A stretch of 64,000 nucleotides of DNA from Methanoplanus limicola DSM 2279 (GCF_000243255.1 NZ_CM001436.1:1514957-1578956), one strand, 5' to 3'. Positions 47,176 through 56,582 are shown, numbered from the stretch's first letter. A program made the numbers and translations. Notes: generated by a model not told the origin, from the sequence alone.

Positions 47176-47526
47176 TAATTAGACTCCTGTCTTCAATCCG
47201 GATTTTAGACATTATTTTATTCCTGTATTTTTTTGCGGACATATTTTTCAGAAATCCCGGAAGGTCAATCTTACTCCGGCCAATTATATTTTAAAGACCT
47301 GAAGGTAAAAAAACCGGATACTCCACCTTTTTCTTTCATATTTTTCTGTACCGGAGAATTTTATCACAATGGCAGATATAATTTCTTATTTTAACTGAAT
47401 AAAATGGATATTTTTTCTTTACCTGTGATAGCTGTTCTTTGTGGTGAAATTGTCAATATGATAATAAGAACAATTCAATATCACTTATATTATTTGAGAG
47501 CATATCCTGAATAACCAGTGATAACA
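47176..47526. other. divergent promoter region
   Basis: This 351-bp gap separates the RND exporter (leftward) from the COG1361 pair (rightward). It contains no gene. GTTCTT at 47432 and AAGAAC at about 47467 could form an interrupted inverted repeat, but the arms are short. Both promoters should lie here. Confidence 0.4.
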
Positions 47527-48813
47527 ATGAAAAGAATATCTTTCTTCTTCCTTGCCGTATTTATCATATTTACGGCAGTCATAATCCCGGCATCAGCCGG
47601 AGATAAATTTTATTCAAACGGACCTGAACTTTCTGCGGCGGTTCAGGGGACAAATGAGCTGCCTCCCGGACTTGATACGACGATTGTGATTCTTGTTGAA
47701 AACCGTGGGCTTATAGATATGAAATTTGTCAAGGCAACGGATATAACTCCGGATTACAGCCCGACTACCGCAAAGTCTGTAAAGGCATCACTTATGCCAG
47801 GAGATTCTCCCCTGACTGTAAAATCCGCCCATCAGATATTGGGTGACATTCCTTCAGGGTATTACAAACCGGCAGAATTTGAGATTAATATCCCGAAGGA
47901 TGCAAAGGAGGGAAGTTACGAAATTCTTCTGAAGGTCGAATATGAATATATGTATAATGCTGATCAGTCGGGCACTGATGAAATCTCATATACCTTCAAA
48001 AAAGTATCTGAGGAAATTCCGGTTAAGATAATCATTAAACCGTCACTTCACCTCAAAGTTGAGAGCGTAAGTTCTGAAGAGCTTTATGCCGGAGGTGAGG
48101 GCTATGTCACAATCAAGATTAAAAATGACGGTTCTGACGATGGTAAAGAGACAGCAATATTCATTCAGCCGGTTGGAAAAAGCCCCATAACTCCGGTTGA
48201 GGACAGTGTATATATTGGTGATATGAATTCCGGAGATGTGGTCAGTGTCAGATTTAAAGTTTCGGTCTCAAAGGATGCCGATCCAACACAGGTCTATCCG
48301 GTGCAGGTCTATGCGGCATATAAGAATTATGAAGATCAGGTTCAGAAGACCGCTCCTGTATCTGTCGGAGTCGGATTTAAAGGGAAGATCCAGTTTAAGT
48401 CTACCGGAGATCCGACTGTCGTCAGTTCCGGTGAAGACGCATTGATATATGTCACTTACAAAAACACCGGAGATTCGACTGCATATCAGGCAGAGGGGAG
48501 AATTAGTGTTGTTGATCCCTTCTCAAGTGATGACTCCAATGTTTATCTTGGTAATTTAAAACCCGGAGATTCAGTGCAGAGCATCTATAAAGTAAAAGTA
48601 TCTGCTGATGCAACTGCAAAGGAATATGCACTTGACTCTGAGATCCGGTATAATGATGCTGAGAATAATAATTATGTCTCAGATACTGTCAAAGTTCTGG
48701 TGTCTGTTGAGAAGAGGTCAGACAGTACGATGTTTATTGCCGGATTTTTGGTGCTTGTTATCCTTCTTGCAATGGGAGCATGGTTTTATTCCAGAAAGAA
48801 GAACGGTAAATAA
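47527..48813 (+). CDS. COG1361-type cell-surface protein with C-terminal membrane anchor
   Basis: A signal peptide (MKRISFFFLAVFIIFTAVII to ASAGD) leads about 370 residues of repeated beta-sandwich domains of the COG1361/CARDB kind (for example GGEGYVTIKIKNDGSDDGK and SSGEDALIYVTYKNTGDST). One membrane helix (MFIAGFLVLVILLAMGAWFY) and a basic tail close the 428-aa protein. It is therefore anchored to the cell membrane and faces out. The frame opens at GTG 47518; GTGAT serves as the Shine-Dalgarno for ATG 47527, 4 nt further. Its paralogue begins 16 bp downstream. Confidence 0.85.
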   Translation: MKRISFFFLAVFIIFTAVIIPASAGDKFYSNGPELSAAVQGTNELPPGLDTTIVILVENRGLIDMKFVKATDITPDYSPTTAKSVKASLMPGDSPLTVKSAHQILGDIPSGYYKPAEFEINIPKDAKEGSYEILLKVEYEYMYNADQSGTDEISYTFKKVSEEIPVKIIIKPSLHLKVESVSSEELYAGGEGYVTIKIKNDGSDDGKETAIFIQPVGKSPITPVEDSVYIGDMNSGDVVSVRFKVSVSKDADPTQVYPVQVYAAYKNYEDQVQKTAPVSVGVGFKGKIQFKSTGDPTVVSSGEDALIYVTYKNTGDSTAYQAEGRISVVDPFSSDDSNVYLGNLKPGDSVQSIYKVKVSADATAKEYALDSEIRYNDAENNNYVSDTVKVLVSVEKRSDSTMFIAGFLVLVILLAMGAWFYSRKKNGK

Positions 48814-48829
48814 CTGACTGGAAAAGATT

Positions 48830-50215
48830 ATGATAATATTTGATATTATAATATTTTTATTCCGGTGGATTAAAGAGAATGTCACATCTGTTGTGCCTGA
48901 CCCTCATATTTCAGGCAAAATGAGTTCTTCTCTGACCGGTTGTGTTCTTGCTGCTGCACTGTTGATCTGCATGCTTGTTATGCCGGTATCTGGTGCGGGT
49001 GAGAAATTTATCTGGAGTGAACCAAAGCTTACTGCAACAATTGAAGGTTCAAATGAGTTCTTCCCCGGAAATACATATCCTGTGACTATTTTGATTGAGA
49101 ATAAAGCTGTTGATACTGAAGAGCTTTTAGGGCTGGAGTATCCAATGGTGGAGACTGATCCGGCAACTGCACTCGGCACTGATGCTGCTTTAACATCCGG
49201 TGATGCACCTGTAAACGTAAAGAGTGACAGCTATATGGTGGGTGATATCGAACAGGGTGAAAGCCTTACAGTTACATATTTTATTTATATTGACGATGAG
49301 GCAGAGGCAGGCAATTATAATCTGTTCTTAATGACTGAATCCAGATATGTTTTCTCCGGTTATTTTGACGAGTCGGGGGAGTTGAGGTACGATTTCAGAA
49401 ATTCTCTCCAGGAAATTGAAATTCCGGTAAAGGTTAAGGGGAAATTTATTCCATCGGATCTGAATGTCACAACAGAAAACCTGAATTCCGGAAAGGAAGG
49501 CTATATCAATGTTGGTTTTGTCAATTCCGGTTATGCTTCCGGAAAAGATGCCGAAGCAGAGATTATTATGTCGCCCTATTCTCCGGTAAAGATTGAGGAA
49601 GGCTGTGTATATCTCGGTGATATAGCTTTTGGAGATTCCGGCAATGCCAGGTTTAAGGCAGTCGTTTCCGGAGATGTTGAGAGCGGAGTATATCCGGCAG
49701 AGTTTATTGTAATGTATACTGATGAATCTGGTAATTCAGCGAAGTCCGAGGCTGAAATTGTCGGAATTCCGGTTGGCAAAGGTCCGAAATTTGATATTTT
49801 GTCTGAAGAATTTGTATTTTCTCCGGGAGAAACCAGAAGCTTTAGTGTCAGTTACAGAAATACCGGAGATGCAACTGCATATGGTGCAAATTCAAAAATT
49901 ACTGCAAAAAATCCGTTTAAGGCAGTGACTGATTCAGTAATTCTGGGTGATATTGCGCCGGGAGAGACAGTCACTGCTGAATATAAACTATCACTTGGGG
50001 GAACGGCAATTTTAAAGCCCTATGCGTTAAATTCTGAGATAAAATACAGAGATGAATCTGATAATCTCTGCCTTTCCGATGAACTGAAGGTGGAATTTGT
50101 TGCAGTAAATAAGTCCGGCATTGGTGAACTGGTTACAAATCCTGTAGTAGATGCTGTCATTCTGGCAGTTATTCTCTTTGGATTGTACTATTCACTGAGA
50201 AGAAAGAAGAATTAG
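48830..50215 (+). CDS. COG1361-type cell-surface protein, paralogue
   Basis: This 461-aa protein repeats the plan of its neighbour: opening block GAGEKFIWSEPKLTATIEGS compares with GDKFYSNGPELSAAVQGT, and beta-sandwich repeats (GKEGYINVGFVNSGYASGKD, GETRSFSVSYRNTGDATAY) and a C-terminal helix with a basic tail (SLRRKKN) follow. The pair evidently arose by tandem duplication and are probably cotranscribed. The start is uncertain: ATG 48920 (MSSSLTGCVLAA) gives a better signal peptide, while ATG 48830 adds 30 residues and lies closer to the upstream stop. Confidence 0.83.
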   Translation: MIIFDIIIFLFRWIKENVTSVVPDPHISGKMSSSLTGCVLAAALLICMLVMPVSGAGEKFIWSEPKLTATIEGSNEFFPGNTYPVTILIENKAVDTEELLGLEYPMVETDPATALGTDAALTSGDAPVNVKSDSYMVGDIEQGESLTVTYFIYIDDEAEAGNYNLFLMTESRYVFSGYFDESGELRYDFRNSLQEIEIPVKVKGKFIPSDLNVTTENLNSGKEGYINVGFVNSGYASGKDAEAEIIMSPYSPVKIEEGCVYLGDIAFGDSGNARFKAVVSGDVESGVYPAEFIVMYTDESGNSAKSEAEIVGIPVGKGPKFDILSEEFVFSPGETRSFSVSYRNTGDATAYGANSKITAKNPFKAVTDSVILGDIAPGETVTAEYKLSLGGTAILKPYALNSEIKYRDESDNLCLSDELKVEFVAVNKSGIGELVTNPVVDAVILAVILFGLYYSLRRKKN

Positions 50216-50425
50216 ATCAAATTCAGAACAATATTGATCTAATTTATTCAGAATGCGTTTCATGTGAATTTTTGGGGGTTATTTCTTTTTTTAAATATTC
50301 TGTAAATTTCCGGTTAAGATTCCCGCTTTATATTTTTCCGGTCTGTTTTTCCCTGAGGTATTTCAGTACACATTTAACTTCTGAACACAAAAATTAAGGG
50401 ATAAATCTTTTTAGTGAGATAATTT

Positions 50426-51871
50426 ATGAACTATCATTACAGTAATTACATCATTACCGGATGCATATTTTTCCTGGCATTTATCTGTGCCGGGGCATCT
50501 GCTGTTACAGTTACAGTCAGTCCCGGATATATTCAGGAAGGAGATACTATCACAATAGGCATTCAGGATCTGGCTGACGAAAGCATATTCGGACTCAGGA
50601 TGCAGTCTGATATGAATGTTGAAGGTTCTGAAAGTTTTGCCTTTGAGGCAACCAGTGTTTTCCTTCCATTTTCGCTTGAAAAACCTGATGTATATGTTAG
50701 GGCAGAACCCGTAATCAGCGCCGGTTTAAGGGCACAGAATGACGGTTCAGTTAAGTCAGCTGAATATATCGCAGGTGAAGATAAAATTGTGGATTTCTCT
50801 CAGGGACTTGACAGTTTAGGTTCCGGAACTGTTGATTCTCTGAAACTTTTTGGTGAAATGGATACAGGGACTTCAACTGTTAATCTTACACTCCAGCTTG
50901 AAGGCAAAAAGAACGGTGCTGACGATTCATCAATAACTTTCGGTCTTAAGGGTATGGATGAGGGTAATGCTGTTATAACCGTTCTTGTTGACGGTGAAGT
51001 GATTTCTTCAGAAGATATTAAAGTGGGAGGAACACCTCCGGTTCCTGTGGCGAATTTCACTGCCGGGAATCTGACCGGTGTGGATACACTTACAGTTCAG
51101 TTCAGCGATCTCTCATCGGGCAGTCCTTCAGAATGGTTATGGGATTTTGGGGATGGTAATACATCAGATGAAAAGAACCCCGAATATACATATGCAGCAC
51201 CGGGAGTTTATGACGTAACTCTTACTGTGACAAATGCAGGCGGTTCTGATACAGTGACAAAATATGAATTTATCAGTATAAGGTCATCTGCCACCGGTGC
51301 AGTTCTGACTCTTCCTGATGTTACTGTACCAAAAGATGGATATACGATAATTCCGGTTTATCTGAGCAATTGTTCCGGAATTAAAAGCCTTTCAGGTACT
51401 GCTTCATATGATCCTGCGATAGTGAATGTCACCGGCCTTAGTATTCTGAATTCTGCATTTGAGGGTGCTGAAATGAGTGTATGGTATGAGGAATATGGAG
51501 CACGGCTTGAATTTAATAATGATTATGGGTTCACATCCGAAAATCCGGTAGTTCTCTTTGAAATTGTTGTAAGAGGTACCGGAATTCCGGGTGAAACAAC
51601 TCATCTCCCGATTACAGATCCGGAATGTAAGAGTGCTGAAGGAATAATTTACGGGGGTGTTTACAATTCGGGAAACATTACAGTCGGGGTAAAGGGTGAT
51701 TTCAATGGGAATGGTGTTGTTGATATCGGAGATGTCTCAAAAGTTGCATATATGGTTGCAGATAAGGAAACCCTTGATCCAGCAGCAGATTTCAATGAAA
51801 ATTATGTTGTTGAGGTAGGTGATGCGGCAAAGATTGCTTATTTTATCATTGGAAGGATTTCAGCATTATAG
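50426..51871 (+). CDS. secreted PKD / cohesin-like / dockerin protein
   Basis: A signal peptide (residues 1-27) leads an uncharacterised beta-rich domain (28-210). A PKD domain (215-290, WLWDFGDGNTSDEKNPEYTY), a cohesin-like domain (295-415, SGTASYDPAIVNVTGLSI) and a dockerin (420-481) follow. The first calcium loop, DFNGNGVVDIGD, is intact; the second, DFNENYVVEVGD, lost its glycine and has Glu for Asp. The C terminus closely matches that of the protease at 32287-34551 (GDVSKVAYMVA). Having both cohesin-like and dockerin modules, it could join an extracellular assembly. It follows the COG1361 pair in the same direction. Confidence 0.85.
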   Translation: MNYHYSNYIITGCIFFLAFICAGASAVTVTVSPGYIQEGDTITIGIQDLADESIFGLRMQSDMNVEGSESFAFEATSVFLPFSLEKPDVYVRAEPVISAGLRAQNDGSVKSAEYIAGEDKIVDFSQGLDSLGSGTVDSLKLFGEMDTGTSTVNLTLQLEGKKNGADDSSITFGLKGMDEGNAVITVLVDGEVISSEDIKVGGTPPVPVANFTAGNLTGVDTLTVQFSDLSSGSPSEWLWDFGDGNTSDEKNPEYTYAAPGVYDVTLTVTNAGGSDTVTKYEFISIRSSATGAVLTLPDVTVPKDGYTIIPVYLSNCSGIKSLSGTASYDPAIVNVTGLSILNSAFEGAEMSVWYEEYGARLEFNNDYGFTSENPVVLFEIVVRGTGIPGETTHLPITDPECKSAEGIIYGGVYNSGNITVGVKGDFNGNGVVDIGDVSKVAYMVADKETLDPAADFNENYVVEVGDAAKIAYFIIGRISAL

Positions 51872-52172
51872 TTATGCCTGATCTCCGGATATGGGCGATC
51901 TCATTGCCTTCTAATTTTATCTGTGGCTGATATGATCTGTCACAAATGTTTTTTTTACAGCTCCTATGAAACAATACACCGTTTCATTCATTATCTGTGA
52001 ACCAGCTTGTTCATGAGTGACTATTTTGTAATATTAATCTTTTATTATTCTGAAAATTCTTAATTTTTCTAGGCATTCCTGCGAACTCTGAATTTTGAGC
52101 ATTATTTTAAATTTAAAATATTATTGTTATATTGTGGTATGATTCTCTAAAAAGATTTGCCGGGTATTATCA
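51872..52172. other. intergenic region before MITE copy 2
   Basis: About 300 bp with no gene. It separates the PKD protein from the MITE and the convergent sulfite-reductase-like gene. I see nothing else in it. Confidence 0.4.
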
Positions 52173-52311
52173 GAGGCTGTTGCGTGAATAAAATTTGGTG
52201 GACTGATGGATAAATTATTTATATTTATTGGTTGAAAATTGTCAAAAAAATATCCGTTTGCCAAATAAAATTATCTTATTATCTACAAAAAAATAACCGT
52301 GCAACAGCCTC
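52173..52311. mobile_element. 139-bp MITE, copy 2 (inverted relative to copy 1)
   Basis: The element has the same 11-bp inverted ends (GAGGCTGTTGC and GCAACAGCCTC) and the same 139-bp length as the copy at 7289-7427, in the opposite orientation. It is flanked by ATCA on both sides (52169-52172 and 52312-52315), a 4-bp target duplication. The two copies differ at about 17 positions, so they have been diverging for some time. It ends 12 bp from the stop of the sulfite-reductase-like gene and may serve as its terminator. Confidence 0.88.
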
Positions 52312-52323
52312 ATCAGCTTTCTA

Positions 52324-53010
52324 TTATTTCAGCTCAATGTATGGAATTGTAGTCAGAAGTTCACTCTGAAGGGTATCAAAGCCGATTCTCTCCATGAAAC
52401 GTGCTGTCCTCTCTCCTGGTTTACCACTAATTTTATAATATTCAAGCAGGCGTTTTGTCAGGTCAAGAGCCTCATCCTTTGTAATGTTCTTAGCTATTAC
52501 ATCGGCTATTCTTGGTCTTCCGCCGGAGTTACCTCCAAATGTTACGGTCCATCCTTTACCTGAGCCAAATATTCCAATGTCACGGACATAACTCTCACCG
52601 CAGCATCTTGGACAGCCGGATATGCCGAATTTCAGTTTTGCATGAAGATTTAGATCTTTGTATAATTCCTCTATCTCAAGACCAAGTGAAAGTGAGTCCT
52701 GATTTCCGTACTTGCATACTGCTGTGCCGGGACAGGTCTGCACATAATGAAGGCAGGGTGCAGTAGCCTCTCCAATAGGCATTCCAAGTTCTGTTTTAAT
52801 ATTTTCAATATCTTCTTTTTTAATACCTACCAGGACCATTCTTTGTCCTGATGTCATTTTAATGATTGGAATATCATATTTTTTGACAGTTTTTACAATA
52901 TCTTCAAGATTTTTTGTTGTGACTATCCCTGCCGGACTTCTGGGGACAATGGCATAAGTCTCTCTGTCTCTCTGGATTATTGCTCCTCGTATTTTCTCAG
53001 TCATGATCAT
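52324..53010 (-). CDS. small sulfite/nitrite reductase-like protein with siroheme-[4Fe-4S] motif
   Basis: This 228-aa protein has one copy of the nitrite/sulfite reductase half-fold. The siroheme-coupled cluster motif is complete: TCPGTAVC (C-x5-C) and GCPRCC (C-x3-C). The N-terminal ferrodoxin-like part reads AIVPRSPAGIVTTKNLE. It is much shorter than real dissimilatory or assimilatory enzymes and resembles the small DsrAB-like proteins common in methanogens, whose role is not settled. Sulfite reduction or a relation to sulfur assimilation is possible. GGGAGGAG precedes the ATG; ATG 53004 is also possible. Confidence 0.85.
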   Translation of the reverse strand: MIMTEKIRGAIIQRDRETYAIVPRSPAGIVTTKNLEDIVKTVKKYDIPIIKMTSGQRMVLVGIKKEDIENIKTELGMPIGEATAPCLHYVQTCPGTAVCKYGNQDSLSLGLEIEELYKDLNLHAKLKFGISGCPRCCGESYVRDIGIFGSGKGWTVTFGGNSGGRPRIADVIAKNITKDEALDLTKRLLEYYKISGKPGERTARFMERIGFDTLQSELLTTIPYIELK

Positions 53011-53503
53011 TTCTCCTCCCTTACTAAAGGAATTGATTCACCATCTGTTATTATAATATATATTACTGACGTGGTCCGGAAATTTCATCTTTCGGTTTCA
53101 TGGGTAAGGATGAATTGTATTGGTTTATATTGCCGGATTTTTGCTGCAAATTGTTATGCTCTCCGGAAATAGGGTCGGGATAAATAATTGTCTTTCTTAA
53201 CATTCATTTCAGCTGCTTCTCCCTCACGATGGTTATTTATAATAATATGGCATATTTTTAAAAATTGGTATTATGTCATCCGAAATTGTCAACCGGAATA
53301 ATTATTGGCAGGTATTTATTTCATGTATTTAGTAGTAATTAATAAAACAATCTGTAAAACATTCTGTTGCAGATTATGGTGTGGTGCTGATTATGGGGCA
53401 GATGTTTAATCCGGATGATTAAATTTTAATCAGATGTGTGGTTGTGATCTAATAAAGAATGCTCGTGAATTGCAGGTGGTATAATAATTTCATAAGAATT
53501 ACT
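53011..53503. other. non-coding gap
   Basis: Nearly 500 bp between two divergent genes with no reading frame of substance and no RNA fold I can name. The right end leads into a duplicated sequence (53504-53612). Confidence 0.4.
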
Positions 53504-53612
53504 TATGATTAAGCAATTTATCCATTTGCAGGTGATTGATAATTGCTGTAAAACTGTATCATAAGAATTCATCAGATATGATTAAGCAATTTATCCATTT
53601 GCAGGTGATTGA
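53504..53612. repeat. 36-bp direct repeat, two copies 73 bp apart
   Basis: Two identical 36-bp copies lie at 53504-53539 and 53577-53612; both begin TATGATTAAGCAATTT and end GCAGGTGATTGA. A second shared piece (CATAAGAATT at 53491 and 53560) precedes each, so a segment of about 70 bp was duplicated and has partly diverged in its middle. It lies about 80 bp before the membrane kinase gene and could carry two sites for one regulator. Confidence 0.9.
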
Positions 53613-53694
53613 GAGTATAAATATTATGTTCGGTATATTATTTTGGTCTATAACAAATTCTGAAAAATCCGGAATTGGGGAGTAATACAGAATT

Positions 53695-55788
53695 ATGATT
53701 TTTGTATCGGCTATATTTCTGTTCACTGGAATTTTTGGTTTAATACTGATCTCCTTTGTTCTTGCAAAGAAACCATCCAGTACTTCCAATGTATTTATAC
53801 TGCTTCTGCTGGCAGTATCATATTACTCAATTACATATGGTATAGAACTGGCACTTACTGATCCGGAGCAGATATTGCTGATGATTCGGATCGAATACTT
53901 TGGGATTGTATTTATACCCCCGCTATGGCTGATATTTGTTTTAACTTATACCCGGCATGGTGATGAGCTGAAATTTCCGGTTTACGCATTGTTCTTTTCA
54001 ATTCCGGTTCTTACTCTTATTGTTATAAATTCCGGGTATCTTATACCTCTTCTGTATCAGTCTGTGGATTTTGTTAAATATGGTGACCTGCTGCTGCTGT
54101 CCATTAATCCCGGACTTGTATATCTCCTGAATGCATCATATTTTATACTTGCTTTTGCTGCCGGAATTATTGTTCTTTTTGATTTTTTACCCGGAACTTA
54201 CGGGATAATTAAAAAACAGGTTACAATTATAATTTATGGAGCTGTAATCCCTCTTGCTGCATATATTGCTTATATTTTCATTTTAGGGCCATATTATCAT
54301 ATTGATATATCACCTCTGGCCTTCCTCTCTGTCTCTGTTATAACTTTCTGGGCATTATTCCGGTACAGGCTATTCTCGCTTACACCTCTTGCATATGATC
54401 TGATATTCCATGCTATACCTTCAGGAGTGCTGATAGTTGATAATTCCGGTTATGTTATTGGAGCGAATGATTCTGTGGATAAGCTTTTGGAATGCAATAT
54501 CAGGGAAGATTCCGGGAAACTTATCTCTGAATACTATTTTGACTGGCCTGAATTTGATGCATATATTAGTGATATTCTTAAAAATAATCCTGTCACCCGG
54601 GAGGTGGAACTCTCTTATCAGCATGGTGACTTAAGTAAAACGATCAATATACGGACAACTCCGTTAAAGGACAGGTACGGACATAATGAAGGACTGATCA
54701 TTATTCTCCTTGATGTGACTGAGCGCAGAAATGCTGAGGAAACATTGCGTAAAAGTGAGGGGAGATTCAGAAACCTCTTTTTACAGTCGCCTGTAGCTTA
54801 TCAGTCGTTAAACTGTGATGGTGAAATTATTGAAATTAATCCTGAATGGAGTAATATTTTAGGGTATGAAAGAGAAGAGGTATTAGGCAAACCATTTTCT
54901 TCTTTCTTTTCTGAGAGGACCTCCCATTTATTTATAGATTATTTCAGGAATTTTTTAACTGAGGGTTCAATATACAGGGAACTGGAACTGGTCAATAAAA
55001 GCGGTCAGATAATTACAGCAATAATTTCCGGGCGAATTCAGCGCGATTCCGAATATAATTTTGTGCGGACACATTGTATTCTGCATGATATAACGGCCCG
55101 GAAGAAAAATGAAGAATCTTTGAATCAGGCTAACAAAAAGCTTAACCTTCTCTCCGGAATAACCCGGCATGACATCTTAAATCAGCTCACAATACTGAAA
55201 GGTTATCAGGACTTATCCATGGAATATCTCAGTGAAACAGTTAATTCAGATTCACTGTTAATGAAATATCTTGAGAAGGAATCTTCTGCGGCAGATATTA
55301 TTCATCAGCAGATCAAATTTACGGAAGATTATCAGGATATCGGAATTCAGTCCCCTAAATGGCAGAATGTTAAAAATATATTTGTCCGGTCTGTTCAGTA
55401 TATTGATTCAAACGGAGTAGATATCCTTGTAGATGTGGGGAATATTGAAATTTATGCCGATCCTCTTTTGGAGAAGGTTTTTTACAATCTTGTTGAAAAT
55501 GCGCTTCATTATGGAGATAAGCTGACTAAAATTTCGCTTTCCTTAATTAAGGAGGATGAATTCGTAATTCTGGTCTTTGAGGATGACGGAATCGGGATTC
55601 CTGAGAGTGAAAAGGAGAATATTTTTAATCGGAAATATTTCAGAAATACAGGGCTTGGGATGTTTTTATCACGGGAGATTCTTTCAATCACGGGTATTAA
55701 TATAAAAGAGACCGGTATTCCGGGTGAAGGGGCAAGGTTTGAGATTATAGTTCCAAAAGGGTCCTATCGCTTAGATGTTGTTCTCTGA
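53695..55788 (+). CDS. membrane sensor histidine kinase (7TM-PAS-PAS-HK)
   Basis: Seven membrane helices (residues 3-215) match the histidine kinase N-terminal 7TM sensor (SYYSITYGIELALTDPEQ, MIRIEYFGIVFIPPLWLIF). Two PAS domains (235-355 and 360-480) precede the phospho-acceptor TRHDILNQ near 491 and a HATPase domain (590-697) with NLVENALHYG, EDDGIGIPESEKENIF and NTGLGMFLSREIL. The core is nearly that of the MASE3 kinase at 17697, so they are paralogues with different sensors. The upstream region contains a duplicated 36-bp sequence. No regulator is adjacent; GGGGAG lies 9 nt before the ATG. Confidence 0.88.
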   Translation: MIFVSAIFLFTGIFGLILISFVLAKKPSSTSNVFILLLLAVSYYSITYGIELALTDPEQILLMIRIEYFGIVFIPPLWLIFVLTYTRHGDELKFPVYALFFSIPVLTLIVINSGYLIPLLYQSVDFVKYGDLLLLSINPGLVYLLNASYFILAFAAGIIVLFDFLPGTYGIIKKQVTIIIYGAVIPLAAYIAYIFILGPYYHIDISPLAFLSVSVITFWALFRYRLFSLTPLAYDLIFHAIPSGVLIVDNSGYVIGANDSVDKLLECNIREDSGKLISEYYFDWPEFDAYISDILKNNPVTREVELSYQHGDLSKTINIRTTPLKDRYGHNEGLIIILLDVTERRNAEETLRKSEGRFRNLFLQSPVAYQSLNCDGEIIEINPEWSNILGYEREEVLGKPFSSFFSERTSHLFIDYFRNFLTEGSIYRELELVNKSGQIITAIISGRIQRDSEYNFVRTHCILHDITARKKNEESLNQANKKLNLLSGITRHDILNQLTILKGYQDLSMEYLSETVNSDSLLMKYLEKESSAADIIHQQIKFTEDYQDIGIQSPKWQNVKNIFVRSVQYIDSNGVDILVDVGNIEIYADPLLEKVFYNLVENALHYGDKLTKISLSLIKEDEFVILVFEDDGIGIPESEKENIFNRKYFRNTGLGMFLSREILSITGINIKETGIPGEGARFEIIVPKGSYRLDVVL

Positions 55789-55810
55789 AGATATTTTTGA
55801 ATATGGGAGT

Positions 55811-56547
55811 TTAATATTCGTTTATCAGCCTGTCATCACTTTCAGGAATTTTTCTTGTTCCTTCGGGGTAGAGGAATTTTCGGAATATTTTTGTCATGAA
55901 AGGCATTACAATATATGTCACCAGAAATACAAGGATCGCAACATCGAGCATATTCTGAAGAAGATATGGCAGGTCCCCGAAAATTACGGCTTCAACAGGC
56001 CCCAGTACTTATATGATCGGCCAGATTGCAAGCCAGGTTATGAAATACTGCCTCTCTTTTCCCGGTGGTTTCATAACTATGTTTCCCGGGAGTGTAAACC
56101 ATGTTTCAGGATCGTCTATTTTATAGGTTCTGGGAGGAGCCATAGTCATTTTCTGGCACAGTAGGATTTTTCAGTGATGCATAAGTAGGAAACTGATTTT
56201 GCCTGCTCAAATCAACCGGAAAAGGAACTGGTCAGTATAAATGATCAGTCATCACTGGATTTTCAGACAGTTCCCATTTTCTTCTCAATTACCTCCCAAC
56301 TTTTATAATCATCTGATTCTCTCCAGCTCTTATGCTCGTTTTCAGTCCGGAATTTTATGACGACCCTTTAGTCTCCGTCGGCAGGGTCAGGCGGCCTGAA
56401 GAAGTTTACACCCGGATATCCGGGATATTGTGATAATATCTTTGAAAGGCGAATTATTTCCTCTTCAGATTTGTCTTTAAATCCCGGTTTTACAAAATGG
56501 GTTCTGACAATTGTGACCGGATTTGAACCGGGAGATTCATCACTCAT
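55811..56547 (-). pseudogene. decayed antibiotic-biosynthesis-monooxygenase (ABM) domain membrane protein
   Basis: On the minus strand two coding halves of one gene remain. The first, from ATG 56547, is an ABM domain (VTIVRTHFVKPGFKDKSEEE, then YPGYPGVNFFRPP), interrupted by TAA at 56368-56370 where the frame continues RVVIKFRTENEHKSWRESDD. The second, in another frame, starts at 56143 (MAPPRTYKIDDPETWFTLPG) and holds membrane helices (TWLAIWPII, then VAILVFLVTYIVMPFMTK), with a TAA at 56009-56011 and its own stop at 55811. This is the layout of ABM proteins with a C-terminal membrane part (COG3224-like). Two nonsense codons and at least one frame change show that it is inactive. Confidence 0.7.
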
Positions 56548-56582
56548 TTATTATTGATTGTATGTTCAATAAAAAAAATAGT

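Noticed and set aside
55775-56164. Plus-strand reading frame of 129 codons after the 7TM kinase
   Set aside because: It overlaps the kinase end, is rich in His, Cys and Tyr, and is a shadow of the minus-strand ABM pseudogene whose residues make family sense.
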